A model generated the notes under the pieces. The model worked only from the letters and a program-made list of their open reading frames with translations. It was not told where the DNA came from and searched no databases. Shown one piece after another: positions 11,971 to 21,830 of a stretch of 64,000 nt of DNA (position 1 is the first letter of the stretch; each line of letters opens with the position of its first letter). Source of the stretch: Glycine soja (Eukaryota; Streptophyta; Magnoliopsida; Fabales; Fabaceae); NCBI RefSeq assembly GCF_004193775.1, contig NC_041002.1, positions 16,301,535 to 16,365,534 on the forward strand, in the 5' to 3' direction. The position numbers were made by a program, and so were the translations under genes.

Positions 11971-12515
11971 TTAAAAAATATGGTGAGCCCTAAGAAACTA
12001 GCGCTCTGTCTTCTTCTCCATCTAAGCTTTCGCGCTCTCTTCTTCTTCTAATCTCCGTCTAGCGAAACCGTCCCTGTCTGCATCTGAGCATCGTGTTCGT
12101 CGCACTCGAGCATCGTCTTCGTTGCACTCGAGCATCGTCACAAGTCTCTGCTTCTTCTCCTTCGCCATGATACCTAGGTATGTTTCGTCTCCTTCGTGTT
12201 GTCTTCTCCTTCTCTCTGTCTTCTTCTCCATCCATGCTTTCTTGCTCTCTTTGTTCTCCATCTACCTTGAAGCTGTATGTTCTCCATCTGACCATCATTT
12301 TGTCTAAGGTCGAGCATCGTGTTCGTCGCACTCCAGCATCGTCAGAAGTCTGTGCTTCTTCTCCTTCGCCACCTCACATAGGTATGTTTGGTCTAATCCT
12401 GTATAAATATTTGATTGCATTCATGTATCGCACACTTAGTGAACTAAACATGGATAGGGTATCTCATATTTAACTCGAGCATCGTGACAACTTTGTGCTT
12501 CTTCTCCTTAATGAA
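11971..12515 (+). other. CACTA 5' leader region, CT-rich
   Basis: No supported coding frame. The segment contains repeated gagcatcgtcttcgt-like motifs (about 12087, 12108, 12132, 12312, 12337) and CT-rich runs typical of a 5' UTR. It is followed by the 67-bp tandem block and the LINE fragments. Confidence 0.4.
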
Positions 12516-12716
12516 GTTTCCCTTACCCTTATTGTGTTCTTCTAACAGTTTAAGAGTTAACGCCTATTATTGGAGTTTAACAGTTTCCCTTACCCTTATT
12601 GTGTTCTTGTAACAGTTTAAGAGTTAACGCCTATTATTGGAGTTTAACAGTTTCCCTTACCCTTATTGTGTTCTTGTAATAGTTTAACAGTTTAAGAGTT
12701 AACGCCTCCTAGTTCC
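12516..12716 (+). repeat. 67-bp tandem repeat, about three copies
   Basis: GTTTCCCTTACCCTTATTG recurs at 12516, 12583 and 12650. Each copy is followed by aacagtttaagagttaacgcc. The copies are nearly identical, so the duplication is young. It abuts the 3' side of a LINE fragment. Confidence 0.9.
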
Positions 12717-13440
12717 TAAAACCTTCCTTAAGATTAGAGGACCATTGGTTAAAATGAAGAGTAAAATCCTTGTCCATTGCTTTGATCCATGACCATAGTA
12801 GGAATAAGGCATCTTCTAACAGTTTGATTCCATGAAAAGTTGTATCTTGGAACACCACCTTATTTCTATGGTGCCATATTGTCCAAGTTAAAGCAATCCA
12901 CCAGCATTTCCAGGTTTTGGACCTGACTCCATCTGCTACCTCCATTCCATGTTGCAGAAAATGGTCCCTATGATTTTGTGGCATTACAGTGATAAGATTA
13001 ACCCAGGACATTGATTCCCACCATAAAGGGAGGGTTTTGCTACAATTGAAGAACAAGTGTTCATCCCCCTCCTCCTTATTTCTGCATAAAGGACATAACA
13101 TATCATCTATCGGTATTTGTCTCCTTCTAAGGTTTTGCTTTGTTGGTAATCTATCCCGAAGTAGCCTCCAAGTGAACACTGCTGTTTTTGTGGGTATTTT
13201 GAGTTTCCATATTGCCCCACAATCCTGTTCCTGTCTTACCTCCATCAGCTCTCCCCATATCAAATCATATCCACTTTTTGTTGAGTAGTCTCCTGCAGGT
13301 TCAGGTTTCCAAATCCAAGTGTCCTCCCATAGGGGATGAAGTTGCTGCTGTGATATGTCCCCAAGAAAACTATCCGCCATTGCTATTTCAGAATCGAAAA
13401 GGCTAGGTGTCTTCTCCAATTAAGCTGCCATTCCCAGTTT
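12709..13440 (-). pseudogene. LINE ORF2 C-terminal fragment (zf-RVT domain)
   Basis: This minus-strand frame of about 236 residues encodes the C-terminus of a plant L1-type ORF2 protein. Visible parts are the WEDTWIWKPEPAG segment, then FTWRLLRDRLPTKQNL and the zinc-binding CPLCRNKEEGDEHLFFNC motif, then WHHRNKVVF and a final WSSNL. Similarity extends upstream to about 13440 (WRRHL) and then stops abruptly. The reverse transcriptase domain is absent from this piece. It may belong with the RT fragment at 15040-16430, with unrelated sequence between. Confidence 0.8.
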
Positions 13441-14015
13441 GAGTGCTATTTCAAGAAAACTACCCATGCAATCAGTATTTGGTTTGAGTGTCGTTTCATT
13501 TGTTTTGCTTATGCTCTTCTTTCCCAGTTTAGTTAGGATTCTTTTATCAGCTTGTTCTTTTAATCCAACACAATGTCAGTATTTTGGTCTAAAAGTTAAG
13601 ATAGTTCCAATGATTGCTTTTTATGCATATTTTTGTTTGTGAAGTGATCCTAAGAATTTTTGTATGTAGCTTGTGTAGAAAATTGAAACCAGTAATTTGA
13701 AAATAGGATGCTTAAACTGGTTTAGGCTATAAGAAGCAAGTTTTAACCACTATGCTACACAAGCCAGTAGCATAGTTATGAAACCAGTAATTTGAGAACA
13801 AGATGCTAAACTGGTTTAGGCTACAACAAGCAAGTTTTAACCACTATGCAACATTTGCTTTTAACCAATGTAGTGTATATGGTCCTTAAGCACACGGGTT
13901 AGTAGATCAATGTTTAGGTCAATGTATATGAAATAACATCTTTTCTCTTTTTTGCTTGATCATTATTAATTCTGATGGCAATATCAATAGATACAAAGCC
14001 ACAACTGATATAGAA

Positions 14016-14117
14016 GTGGCCCCTACAGCAAAATATAGAAGTTTAGTTGCTGCCACAGCTGATATTCTCTGGATTCAAACTCTTCTCTTGGAACTTCCAG
14101 TCCCTCATTGTAGACCT
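14016..14117 (+). pseudogene. Ty1/copia RNase H fragment
   Basis: A 34-codon open segment reads VAPTAKYRSLVAATADILW and ends near PVPHCRP. It resembles the C-terminal RNase H of copia polyproteins, whose family pattern is STEAEYRSLA...ATAE..W. Nothing else of a copia element is visible next to it. Confidence 0.6.
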
Positions 14118-14627
14118 AGGTAGGTTAATTATTCACCATGAAGTAAAAAGAGAGTATCATTTGTATATGCAGATAGATATATAACATAACAAGGCAGCTA
14201 GAGAGAGAGAGAGAAAAAATAGAGAAAGAGAATGATAGCAAGGGAGAAGTTCATTTATGTTCCAAATTTCAGTGACATGATTGATTCATTGATTAAATTC
14301 CAAGCAGCATGGCTAAACGCTTTTGAGTTCTGCCCTTAATTGTTTTTTTATTCTTCTGTATTTTATACTTGTTTTTTCTATAGTTCATTTCATCATCATT
14401 GTAACTATAGCTGCCCATTATAAAATAGCTTAGACAATCTAGGTCTGCTGCTTCTGAACCTTTTATTTATCCTTGAAGTAGTTTAATTTTTTTTTATTTG
14501 TGTTCAACTAGTGAAGAGTGAAGACTGAAGTTGTTCTGTCAGACTCGTTGATTTTCCTTTCATTTCGACGGAAGCCTAAGCAATACACTGCCACTGAATT
14601 GCCAGTAAGAAAAATTGGTCATGAAAC

Positions 14628-14705
14628 ACACACACACACACACACAAACCCTAATGACACACACACACACACACGTATGATAGAAACACACAGACACACA
14701 ATGAT

Positions 14706-14738
<33 letters not shown>

Positions 14739-14762
14739 ATCATACAAAGACACACACACAAG
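14628..14762. repeat. (CA)n-rich microsatellite
   Basis: Interrupted CA/ACAC runs with agacac and tgacac interruptions. It is similar in style to the longer CA-rich block at 35751-36277. Confidence 0.95.
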
Positions 14763-15039
14763 TTTGATAACAAATTTGTTGAATTATACATGCAGAAATT
14801 TGTTCAGTTCTGACTTGTTAGCTGTGACAAGGTAGCTGGCCTCTTCATAAGGTACTTATCTAAGTTTAACTTAAATTCTACTGCAGTGGTGATGACCTAC
14901 TAATATTAGTGAAAACAAATTTTCCTACTGTACCTTAGTTAATTTGTTCACAGTTGTAAAAAATGAATTGATTTTAACTTGAGTTATTCGTATTTTAAGT
15001 TTTCAAATATGCTTGCATGATTGTTTTTTTTTTTGCACT

Positions 15040-16430
15040 GCAAAAATCTGAAGATGGAAGTCTGTCTCCATTCCATTTAACCAACACCAAGTGTGGAATA
15101 GATACTACCTTATGCACCACTTTTTTAGGAATTTTGAAGAATGACAGTAGGTAGATAGGAAGGGCTGTTAGGAATATCCTGCCTCCCATAGAGAGACATC
15201 TCTGCTTCCATTTGGCTACCTTAGATTCAAACTTGCTGATGAGAGGCTGCCAAACATCCCAGCTTTTAGAGGTGGAGCCTACTGGAATTCCAAGGTAAGA
15301 AAAAGGAAATTCCAGCTGGCCACAATTAAGGAAGCTAGCTGCTTCCCTGCACCAGTCCAAAGATTTACCCAAGCACCCAAATTGGCTTTTAGCATAGTTA
15401 ATCTTGAGTCCTGAAACCAACTCGAAAATTCTGAGGATAGATTTCATGACTCTAACATTAGCTGTAGTTGCAGTTCCAAAAAATAGTGTATCATCTGCAT
15501 ACTGCAAGATGTTAATCTCCTCCTTTTGCCTCCCCACTTTATAGCTGCTAAAAAGGTTTTTGGAGACAGCTGTCCTCATCAAACCAGTGAGTCCCTCAGC
15601 TGCTATATTAAATAGGAAAGGTGCAAGGGGATCTCCTTGCCTCAGTCCCCTCTCAGGCACAAATTCTCTAGTAGTGCTGCCATTGATCAAAATTGATATA
15701 GTTGCACTAGAAAGGCATCCATGGATCCATTTTCTCCATCTTTCACAAAATCCCATCCTCATCATCATATAGTTTAGGAATCCCCAAGAAACTGAGTCAT
15801 AAGCTTTTTCAAAGTCAAGTTTGAAAACCATGCAGGGGTTATTTTTGAATTTAGCTTCAGCTAAGACCTCATTAGCTATCATTACACCATGGAGGATATG
15901 CCTGCCTTTGAGGAAAGCAATTTGCCTTTCATCAATTAAGTGAGGCAGCACAAGAGCCAGCCTATTAGCCAGGACTTTGGACATTATTTTGTAGACACAC
16001 CCTATGAGAGAGATGGGTCTATAGTCATTAAGAGATTGGGGGCTATTGGTTTTGGGGATGAGGGCTATGAAGGATGCATTACTTCCTTTGGGGAATCTGC
16101 CATTAATGAAGAATTCATCAAAGAATATGATAAAATCAAGTTTTAGAGTTTCCCAAAACTGTTTGATGAAATTGAAATTCAAACCATCCAGGCCAGGACT
16201 TTTATCTCCCCCGCAAGCCCAAACTGCAGACTTGATTTCCAGCTCAGTGAGTCTATCAACAAGGCTTTCCTTCTACCTTTGATCAAGGGAAGAGAACTGG
16301 ATCCCTTCCAAGGTTGGTCTACAAGGATTCTGCTCTGAGAATCTTTCTTTAAAGTGCTGAAGAACTGCAATCTTGACACTGATGATTCTGTGGAAATTTC
16401 TGCATTAATGCAACTCCTTCACCATTCCAG
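15040..16430 (-). pseudogene. LINE ORF2 reverse transcriptase fragment
   Basis: The longest frame (16182 to 14995) carries an L1-type reverse transcriptase. It shows SFIALIPK and DYRPISLIG near residues 36-60, the first catalytic region FKLDFEKAYDSV near 120-131, RGLRQGDPLAP at 178-188, and the catalytic YADD at 228-231. Upstream, 16430-16183 continues the same protein in another frame, so there is a frameshift near 16180. Downstream the match to LINE sequence ends near 15050 with a short deletion and an A-run (T-run on the + strand at 15022-15034). No endonuclease domain is present. Confidence 0.85.
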
Positions 16431-16563
16431 CAATCGGGAGTGATTATAAAATAGAAAAACTAAGATGAATTTAATTTAAATTACTGCTTTGTTATCATTC
16501 TTGATGGATGTTCTAGCATTCATGAGTATTGACTTTGGTTTAATGGCTTCCATTTCTTACTAT

Positions 16564-16648
16564 ATGATTAAATCCCGCTCTGATATTGGATGACCATTGG
16601 TTGAAATGAATACCAAAATCTTCTCCAAATGTGTCAGCCATGTCCATG
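16564..16648 (-). pseudogene. LINE ORF2 C-terminal scrap
   Basis: On the minus strand the segment reads FGIHFNQWSSNIRAGFN. This is the same C-terminal signature seen at the ends of the other LINE fragments here (for example HFNQWSSNL at 12709). It is too short to assign to a particular copy. Confidence 0.6.
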
Positions 16649-17080
16649 ACCATTGGTTTTTTTTTTCAGGTTATCATAGACTACTTTTAATTGACATTGT
16701 TGTTGAAGGTCGTTCGGGTTATAGCAACTCCAGGTACGTACGTAGGAACTAGCATGTATATACTGCTGTTTCATTTAAAATATAATGTAGTGGTGTTTGC
16801 TTTAAAATGTTATATGCTGGTGTTTGATGTAAAATGTTGCATACTGGTTTCAATGAATGAGGAATTGAGTCCCTTAGGAAATGAATTGATGTAAAAAAAA
16901 GAAAACCTTCTGCAGTGCTTATTTTTCCACCCACATTTTTTTTATCAGCCAAGATAAATTATTTTTATATATATTGTGAGTACCAGAGGTACAAAACAGT
17001 ACATGAATTAGATTGAGTTGCCAGCAACATGGTTTCAAGCTCAGACTGAGATCAGTCTCGCAAGGAACCAAAGCTATGTT
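16649..17080. other. Unassigned stretch left of the LINE tail
   Basis: No supported gene. It holds several short imperfect repeats of a tgctggtgtttaatgtaaaatgt type between about 16765 and 16850. It is presumably CACTA internal sequence flanking the LINE insertion. Confidence 0.4.
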
Positions 17081-17139
17081 TTTTTTTGGAAGGCAAATTG
17101 TATAATATATTATTAAGATAAGCAAAAACAGTACAAGTA
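17081..17139 (-). other. 3' end and poly(A) tail of the large LINE, cut off by element A
   Basis: The run of T at 17081-17089 is a poly(A) tail on the minus strand. With element A and one copy of its AAGTA target duplication removed, this segment joins 31910 directly and completes a LINE 3' UTR of about 158 bases after the ORF2 stop at 32004. Confidence 0.75.
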
Positions 17140-17241
17140 TGTCATACCCTAATTTCGTCCGGGAACCTTTGCTTGGTGGCATGCAACTTTTGTTTGGTCC
17201 TTGTGAGGTGCTTGGCTCCCATCATTAGGCAATTTGTGAAG

Positions 17242-17470
17242 TTCCGGGACATGCCGAAAATCAAAAGAAAGTATTGATGCACAATCCGTAAGGTTCCGTG
17301 ACATACCGGAAATCAAAAAGGAAGCATCGTTACCCAATTCGTGAGGTTCTGTAACGTTCCGTAAGTCAAAAAAGGGATGATTATGTAATCCGCAAGGTTC
17401 CGTAACATTACGGAAAGAAAACAAGTATCGTTACGAAAATCGTAAGTTTCCGTAACTTTACGAAAAAGAA
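17242..17470 (+). repeat. 51-bp degenerate repeat array in U3 of LTR A
   Basis: A GTTCCGTGACATACCGGAAA-like unit, itself an imperfect palindrome, recurs at 17242, 17293, 17346, 17397 and 17446. The same array is present in the 3' LTR and in both LTRs of element B. Its place upstream of the TATA box suggests promoter or enhancer elements; this is inferred. Confidence 0.8.
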
Positions 17471-17650
17471 GCACAAAAAAAAGCAGGGGGTGTATTTAGT
17501 AAAAATAGGGGTGCAAATAGCAACCAGGCCCACTTGGGCCCTCCAGAAGATTCCTCTAGAAGGTGGTTGCTTCTGGAGGAAGCCACCTTGCTCGCCTGGG
17601 CGAGCAGAGCTCGCCTGGGCGATCTGGGTGGCAAGCTTCTCCCCCAATTT

Positions 17651-17661
17651 TCTATAAATAG
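17651..17661 (+). promoter_or_regulatory. TATA box of 5' LTR A
   Basis: TCTATAAATAG precedes a G-rich GGGGAGAAG segment. Transcription is expected to start about 30 bases downstream. The element is conserved in the other LTR of A (30668-30678) and in both LTRs of B. Confidence 0.8.
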
Positions 17662-18912
17662 GGGGAGAAGTGAAGTAGAAAAGGGTTCAGCCCTCCTGGT
17701 AATTCAGAATCACTTAAAATTAGTGAGAAAAATTGGTTCCGTGAAGAAAATCCAAACCGAGGCGTTTCCGTAACGTTTCCGTGGGTGATTTCGCGAAAGT
17801 TTTCGACCGTTCTTCGACGTTCTTCATTGGTTCTTCGTCGTTCTTCGGTCTTCAACCGGTAAGTTCCCTAGATCGAACTTTCCAATTCATTCTATGCACC
17901 CTTAGTGGTCCTCATTTGTTTTTACGTGCTTTCATTTACATTTCATTTACTTTCCGTACCCCCTTTTGACGTGCTTTAGTCATTTGCTTAAGTTATTTTC
18001 TCGCCTAATCAAAAAATAAAATAAATTTCCACCGATCATTTGAATCGTAATATCCGTTGATTTCTGTTTAAATGAAATCCGACCGTTCGGTCATGCCGTA
18101 ACTACGTTGGAAACCAAAAAGAGGTAAAATAATAATATAATAACCAAAAATATCTTTTAGTAAAATAAATCAAAAAGAATCAATCGGACGTTTTTCTTTG
18201 GGATTTCTCTTTCTTAATCGAATCGATTAATAACCAAAGTGAAACTAAGGCTAAAATCAATTCATAAACCAAACTTTTGACATTGCCTAAAAAGCCATTT
18301 TCAAAGGTCCAACACCTTGAAATGGTCCTTTTTTACTTCTATTGGTTTAAGTGTGGATTTCTAAAAAACCCTAAAATCAATACATAACTTTATTACTTCC
18401 TTAAAAAAAAATAGAGAAATCATTTAATGGTCCAACGCCTTAAATGGTTTTTCATTCAATAAAAACATGTCGTGCAAAAAGGATAAAAACAACTTAACCC
18501 AAACACTTTGTTCCAAAAGAACTATGTAGGTCTGATTTCCTCATCACAATTGAGGAATACGTAGGAGCAAAGGGAAACACCCTTGTCGACCACAAAAAAA
18601 AGGAAAAATATAAAAAGGGCATAAAAGATATAAAGAACGTAAAAGGGAACGTAAAAATCAAAGTCATGTTTGCACATTTGATTAAAGGTTGTCATCTCTT
18701 ATGACGGACGTGTGGGGTGCTAACACCTTCCCCGTGCGTAAATACAACTCCTGAGCCTTTTTCATTTAAAGTTCGTAGATCACGTCTTTTCCGGTTTTTC
18801 CGACGTTTTCCCCAAATAAATGTTGGTGGCGACTTCGCGCGTATTCCTTTCGTGGAACACGCATCCCGCGAGTCACGCGTCGCCCTCCCGCCGAAGGGTT
18901 GGTTGCGACAGT

Positions 18913-18930
18913 TGGCGACTCCACTGGGGA
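18913..18930 (+). other. Primer-binding site of element A
   Basis: TGGCGACTCCACTGGGGA starts two bases after the LTR. It is identical to the sites in B and C and is of the tRNA-Arg type described for Ogre elements. Confidence 0.9.
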
Positions 18931-19733
18931 TTATTTTTAGAGAGTTAGGCCATTTAATCTTGTGCAATGTTTTATCATGACATCCTCCTTTATTGGTTTC
19001 CCTTTATTCTTCTTACGTTCTTTGTATACAACTCTTCGATGCTTTTAGTGTATTTCAAAATGTATGCATGAGGTAAAAATTTATTCATTTGATGCACACA
19101 AACACCAACACTATTTGCACACACTGTGAGTTGAAAAAGGGCCCTATACCCGGGTTCATGGGAACATAAGGAGTGGAGGTGAATTTGTGATCATGCTAGG
19201 TCTAGAGCTTTTCTCTTTGAAAACTTATTGTTGCTAGTAGTCCCTACTGCTGCAATATGTTCTTCAAAGGGGATGATACCTCTAGAGACCATCAAGAGAG
19301 ATATGACCACCTTGGGAGTTATCACTAAAAGCCTTTTTAGCTCTCTCCCATATAGGTCCCTTAAATAGGGGCACGGAGCAAACACGCTGCATGCCATTTT
19401 TCCACTGCCATGCATAAGTTTCATGTACCCTTTTTATATTTTGTGAATATTGTCATACTATGTTGCGCCTTTCGCATATGCGTCACGCACGGATTCTATC
19501 TTGATCCCCTCTCTTTAAACAAACCAACGGAGGGTCCGTGTCACCTTCTTAAATACATACGTTGGGCACTTTGTTACCCCAAGACGTTGTATCTAAGAAG
19601 GAGACAATTTCCCGGGCTCCCGTATTCATAAATTACATCTGTGTCATATGCATTCCTCCATGCATTCATCCATTCCACCCATGAGATATCGGAGTTTTTG
19701 ATTCACACAGCTTTTTGTCTCACTTTAGTAAAC
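18931..19733 (+). other. Leader of element A
   Basis: This is the untranslated leader. It contains the gggccctatacccgggttc block shared with B and C. It ends in a pyrimidine tract and tttag two bases before aacATG of ORF1, a plausible 3' splice site, so the leader may be spliced. Confidence 0.6.
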
Positions 19734-21599
19734 ATGGGGACAAATCAAACTGGCAAAAGGTTTTATCAAGTCAAGGTTAAAGGCCTAGATGTTACCAGCA
19801 TTAAGGAATTGGGGCGGTTGATGGGACCTCTCCAAATGCAAGCCTTCCGCAAGACTTACGGAAAAATCTTAGATTTGACCATAGTAGAGGTATCCATAGA
19901 AGCCATTGCATCACTCACCCAATACTACGACCAGCCTTTGAGATGCTTCACGTTCGGAGACTTCCAATTGGTACCGACCATTGAAGAATTTGAGGAGATT
20001 CTGGGATGTCCTCTCAGGGGGAGAAAACCATATCTTTTTTCCGGGTTTCTCCCCTCCTTGAGCAGAATTGCAATTGTGGTCAAGGATTCAGCAAGAGGTT
20101 TGGACCGCGTAAAACAAACTCGAAATGGCATAGCGGGCCTACCACGGAAGTACCTAGAAGACAAGGCGAGGGATATGGCAAATCAAGAAGAGTGGGTCCC
20201 GTTTATGGATGTGTTAGCATTGCTAATCTTTGGGGTCGTCCTCTTTCCAAACGTGGATGGTTTGGTGGACCTAGCCGCAATTGACGCTTTCCTTGCATAC
20301 CACCATAGCAAGGAGAGCCCGGTGGTAGCTGTCTTGGCAGATTTATTTGATACATTTGACCGAAGGTGCGAAAAGAGTAGCGCACGGATCATCTGTTGCT
20401 TGCCCTCTCTCTGTGTTTGGTTGGTTTCACACCTGTTCCAGCAAGACACGAGGCATCCATGTCCGCTCCGAAGCCATCGCTCGTGTGCTGAAAAGAGAAG
20501 AATAGATTGGGACCAGCTCTTGGCTGGGATAGGAGGTAGAACAATCAGTTGGTTCCCCCGATGGAAGGAAGGAAAGGAGGGAGTCCTTTTCTCATGTGGA
20601 GGGTACCCAAACATTCCGTTGATAGGAACGAGGGGTTGTATTAACTACAATCCCGCGCTCGCTATAAGGTAACTAGGGTACCCCATGAGGGGAGCACCGA
20701 TGGAAGAAAGCATGTCTCCTTTCCTTGTGAGAGATTTCGGCACACAAAATTTCAAGGCTATACAAAGGATCCATAAAGCGTGGGAAACCCCGTTAAGAAA
20801 AGATAAAGAACTTAGGGGCATTCATAATGGCATTATTGGTGGTTATCATGAATGGCTGAAAGTTCATACACGAGGTTTAGATTGGCTCGCCAAGTTAAAG
20901 GTTGTCAGCGAAGAGAGTTTCGAAGCACCGGAAAAGGACGAAGAAGTCCAAGCTCTCAAAAATGAGTTAGGAAAGGCGAGACTTGCCAAGGAGAAGTTCA
21001 AGTTAGCCGCTACAGACATCCGGAAAGAGTGTGCCGGATTACGAGAAGAGAATGCAACTACCGCAAGAGCCCTTGAACAAGAGACCAAGAGGGCTCGCAA
21101 GGAAGAGTATGGTCGTAACAAATTTCGCGGAGCTTTGTGGGGTAGCAACAGTGAACTCAAGCTGCGAAGGGAAGAAATAGACCAGTCGCGAGCACATGGC
21201 ATGGTCTTGAAAGAGGAGTTAGTTGCCTGTTCAAGGTCCAAAAGAAACTCGTCTCAGCGTTTGTGCGAGACGCAGACCAACATGCTAGCTATCATCGCCA
21301 AGTACCAAGAAGAGCTAAGTCTAGCCACGGCCCACGAGCATAGGGTCGCGGACGAGTATGCCCAAGTATACGCGGAAAAAGAGGCTAAAGGAAGGGTGAT
21401 CGACTCTTTACACCAAGAGGCAACCATGTGGATGAACCGGTTTGCTCTTACCTTGAACGGGAGTCAAGAACTTCTCCGATTGCTAGCCAAGGCCAAGGCA
21501 ATGGCGGACACCTACTCCGCCCCCGAAGAAATCCACGGGCTTCTCGACTATTGTCAGCATATGATAGACTTAATGACCCATATAATTAGAAACCGCTAG
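19734..21599 (+). pseudogene. ORF1 of element A (Ogre-type extra ORF upstream of gag), one nonsense codon
   Basis: Ogre elements carry an ORF of unknown function before gag. This one starts MGTNQTGKRFYQVK. Its first half (DLTIVEVSIEAIASLTQYY, FGDFQLVPTIEEFEEILGCP) resembles the plant-mobile-domain-like family common in legume repeats. Its second half, from about 20880, is rich in Glu/Lys/Arg/Leu and predicts a long coiled coil (VQALKNELGKARLAKEKFKL and onward). A TAA at 20670-20672 stands where element B has a CAA glutamine codon. Otherwise the frame is continuous to 21599. The Met at 19734 was chosen over 19641 because it follows the splice-like site. Function is unknown. Confidence 0.75.
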
Positions 21600-21830
21600 G
21601 AAACTTGTATGGTCTCTCAGATCTTGACTAGATATGACTTTCTGAAATAAAATGAGTTGGTCCTATGTTTCTGCTCCAAAATCTTGTGTGAATCAAATCA
21701 CTCCTGCATTTTATCTCTAGCAGGCATTCATTTTTCATTACCTACTCCTCACGTTTGGTTTTTTAGGAAAAACACCATAACTAAACACGCTACAAGGCAT
21801 CCCTATCGCACCAGATCCAAATCTAGAACG

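Larger units (their letters stand above)
13441..14994. other. Mixed non-coding stretch with a copia scrap and repeats
   Basis: It contains an imperfect direct duplication of about 95-100 bp (gaaaccagtaatttga at about 13686 and 13779, each followed by gcaagttttaaccactatgc). It also contains the copia RNase H fragment at 14016-14117, a short GA run (about 14201-14216) and the CA repeat at 14628-14762. No intact gene is visible. Confidence 0.6.
17140..18910 (+). repeat. 5' LTR of element A
   Basis: It begins TGTCATACCC and ends GGTTGCGACA, the TG...CA ends required for integration. Compared with the 3' LTR it has three small extra segments: a second GCTCGCCTGGGCGA unit near 17609, one more cgtttccgtaac unit near 17764, and about 13 bases near 17938. 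These account for the length difference. Confidence 0.95.

Noticed and set aside
12022..12331. Arg/Glu-rich minus-strand frames near the CACTA start
   Set aside because: Antisense of CT-rich leader sequence. Low complexity and no domain.
17081..17139. T-run as a polypyrimidine or terminator signal
   Set aside because: It fits better as the poly(A) tail of the minus-strand LINE once element A is removed.
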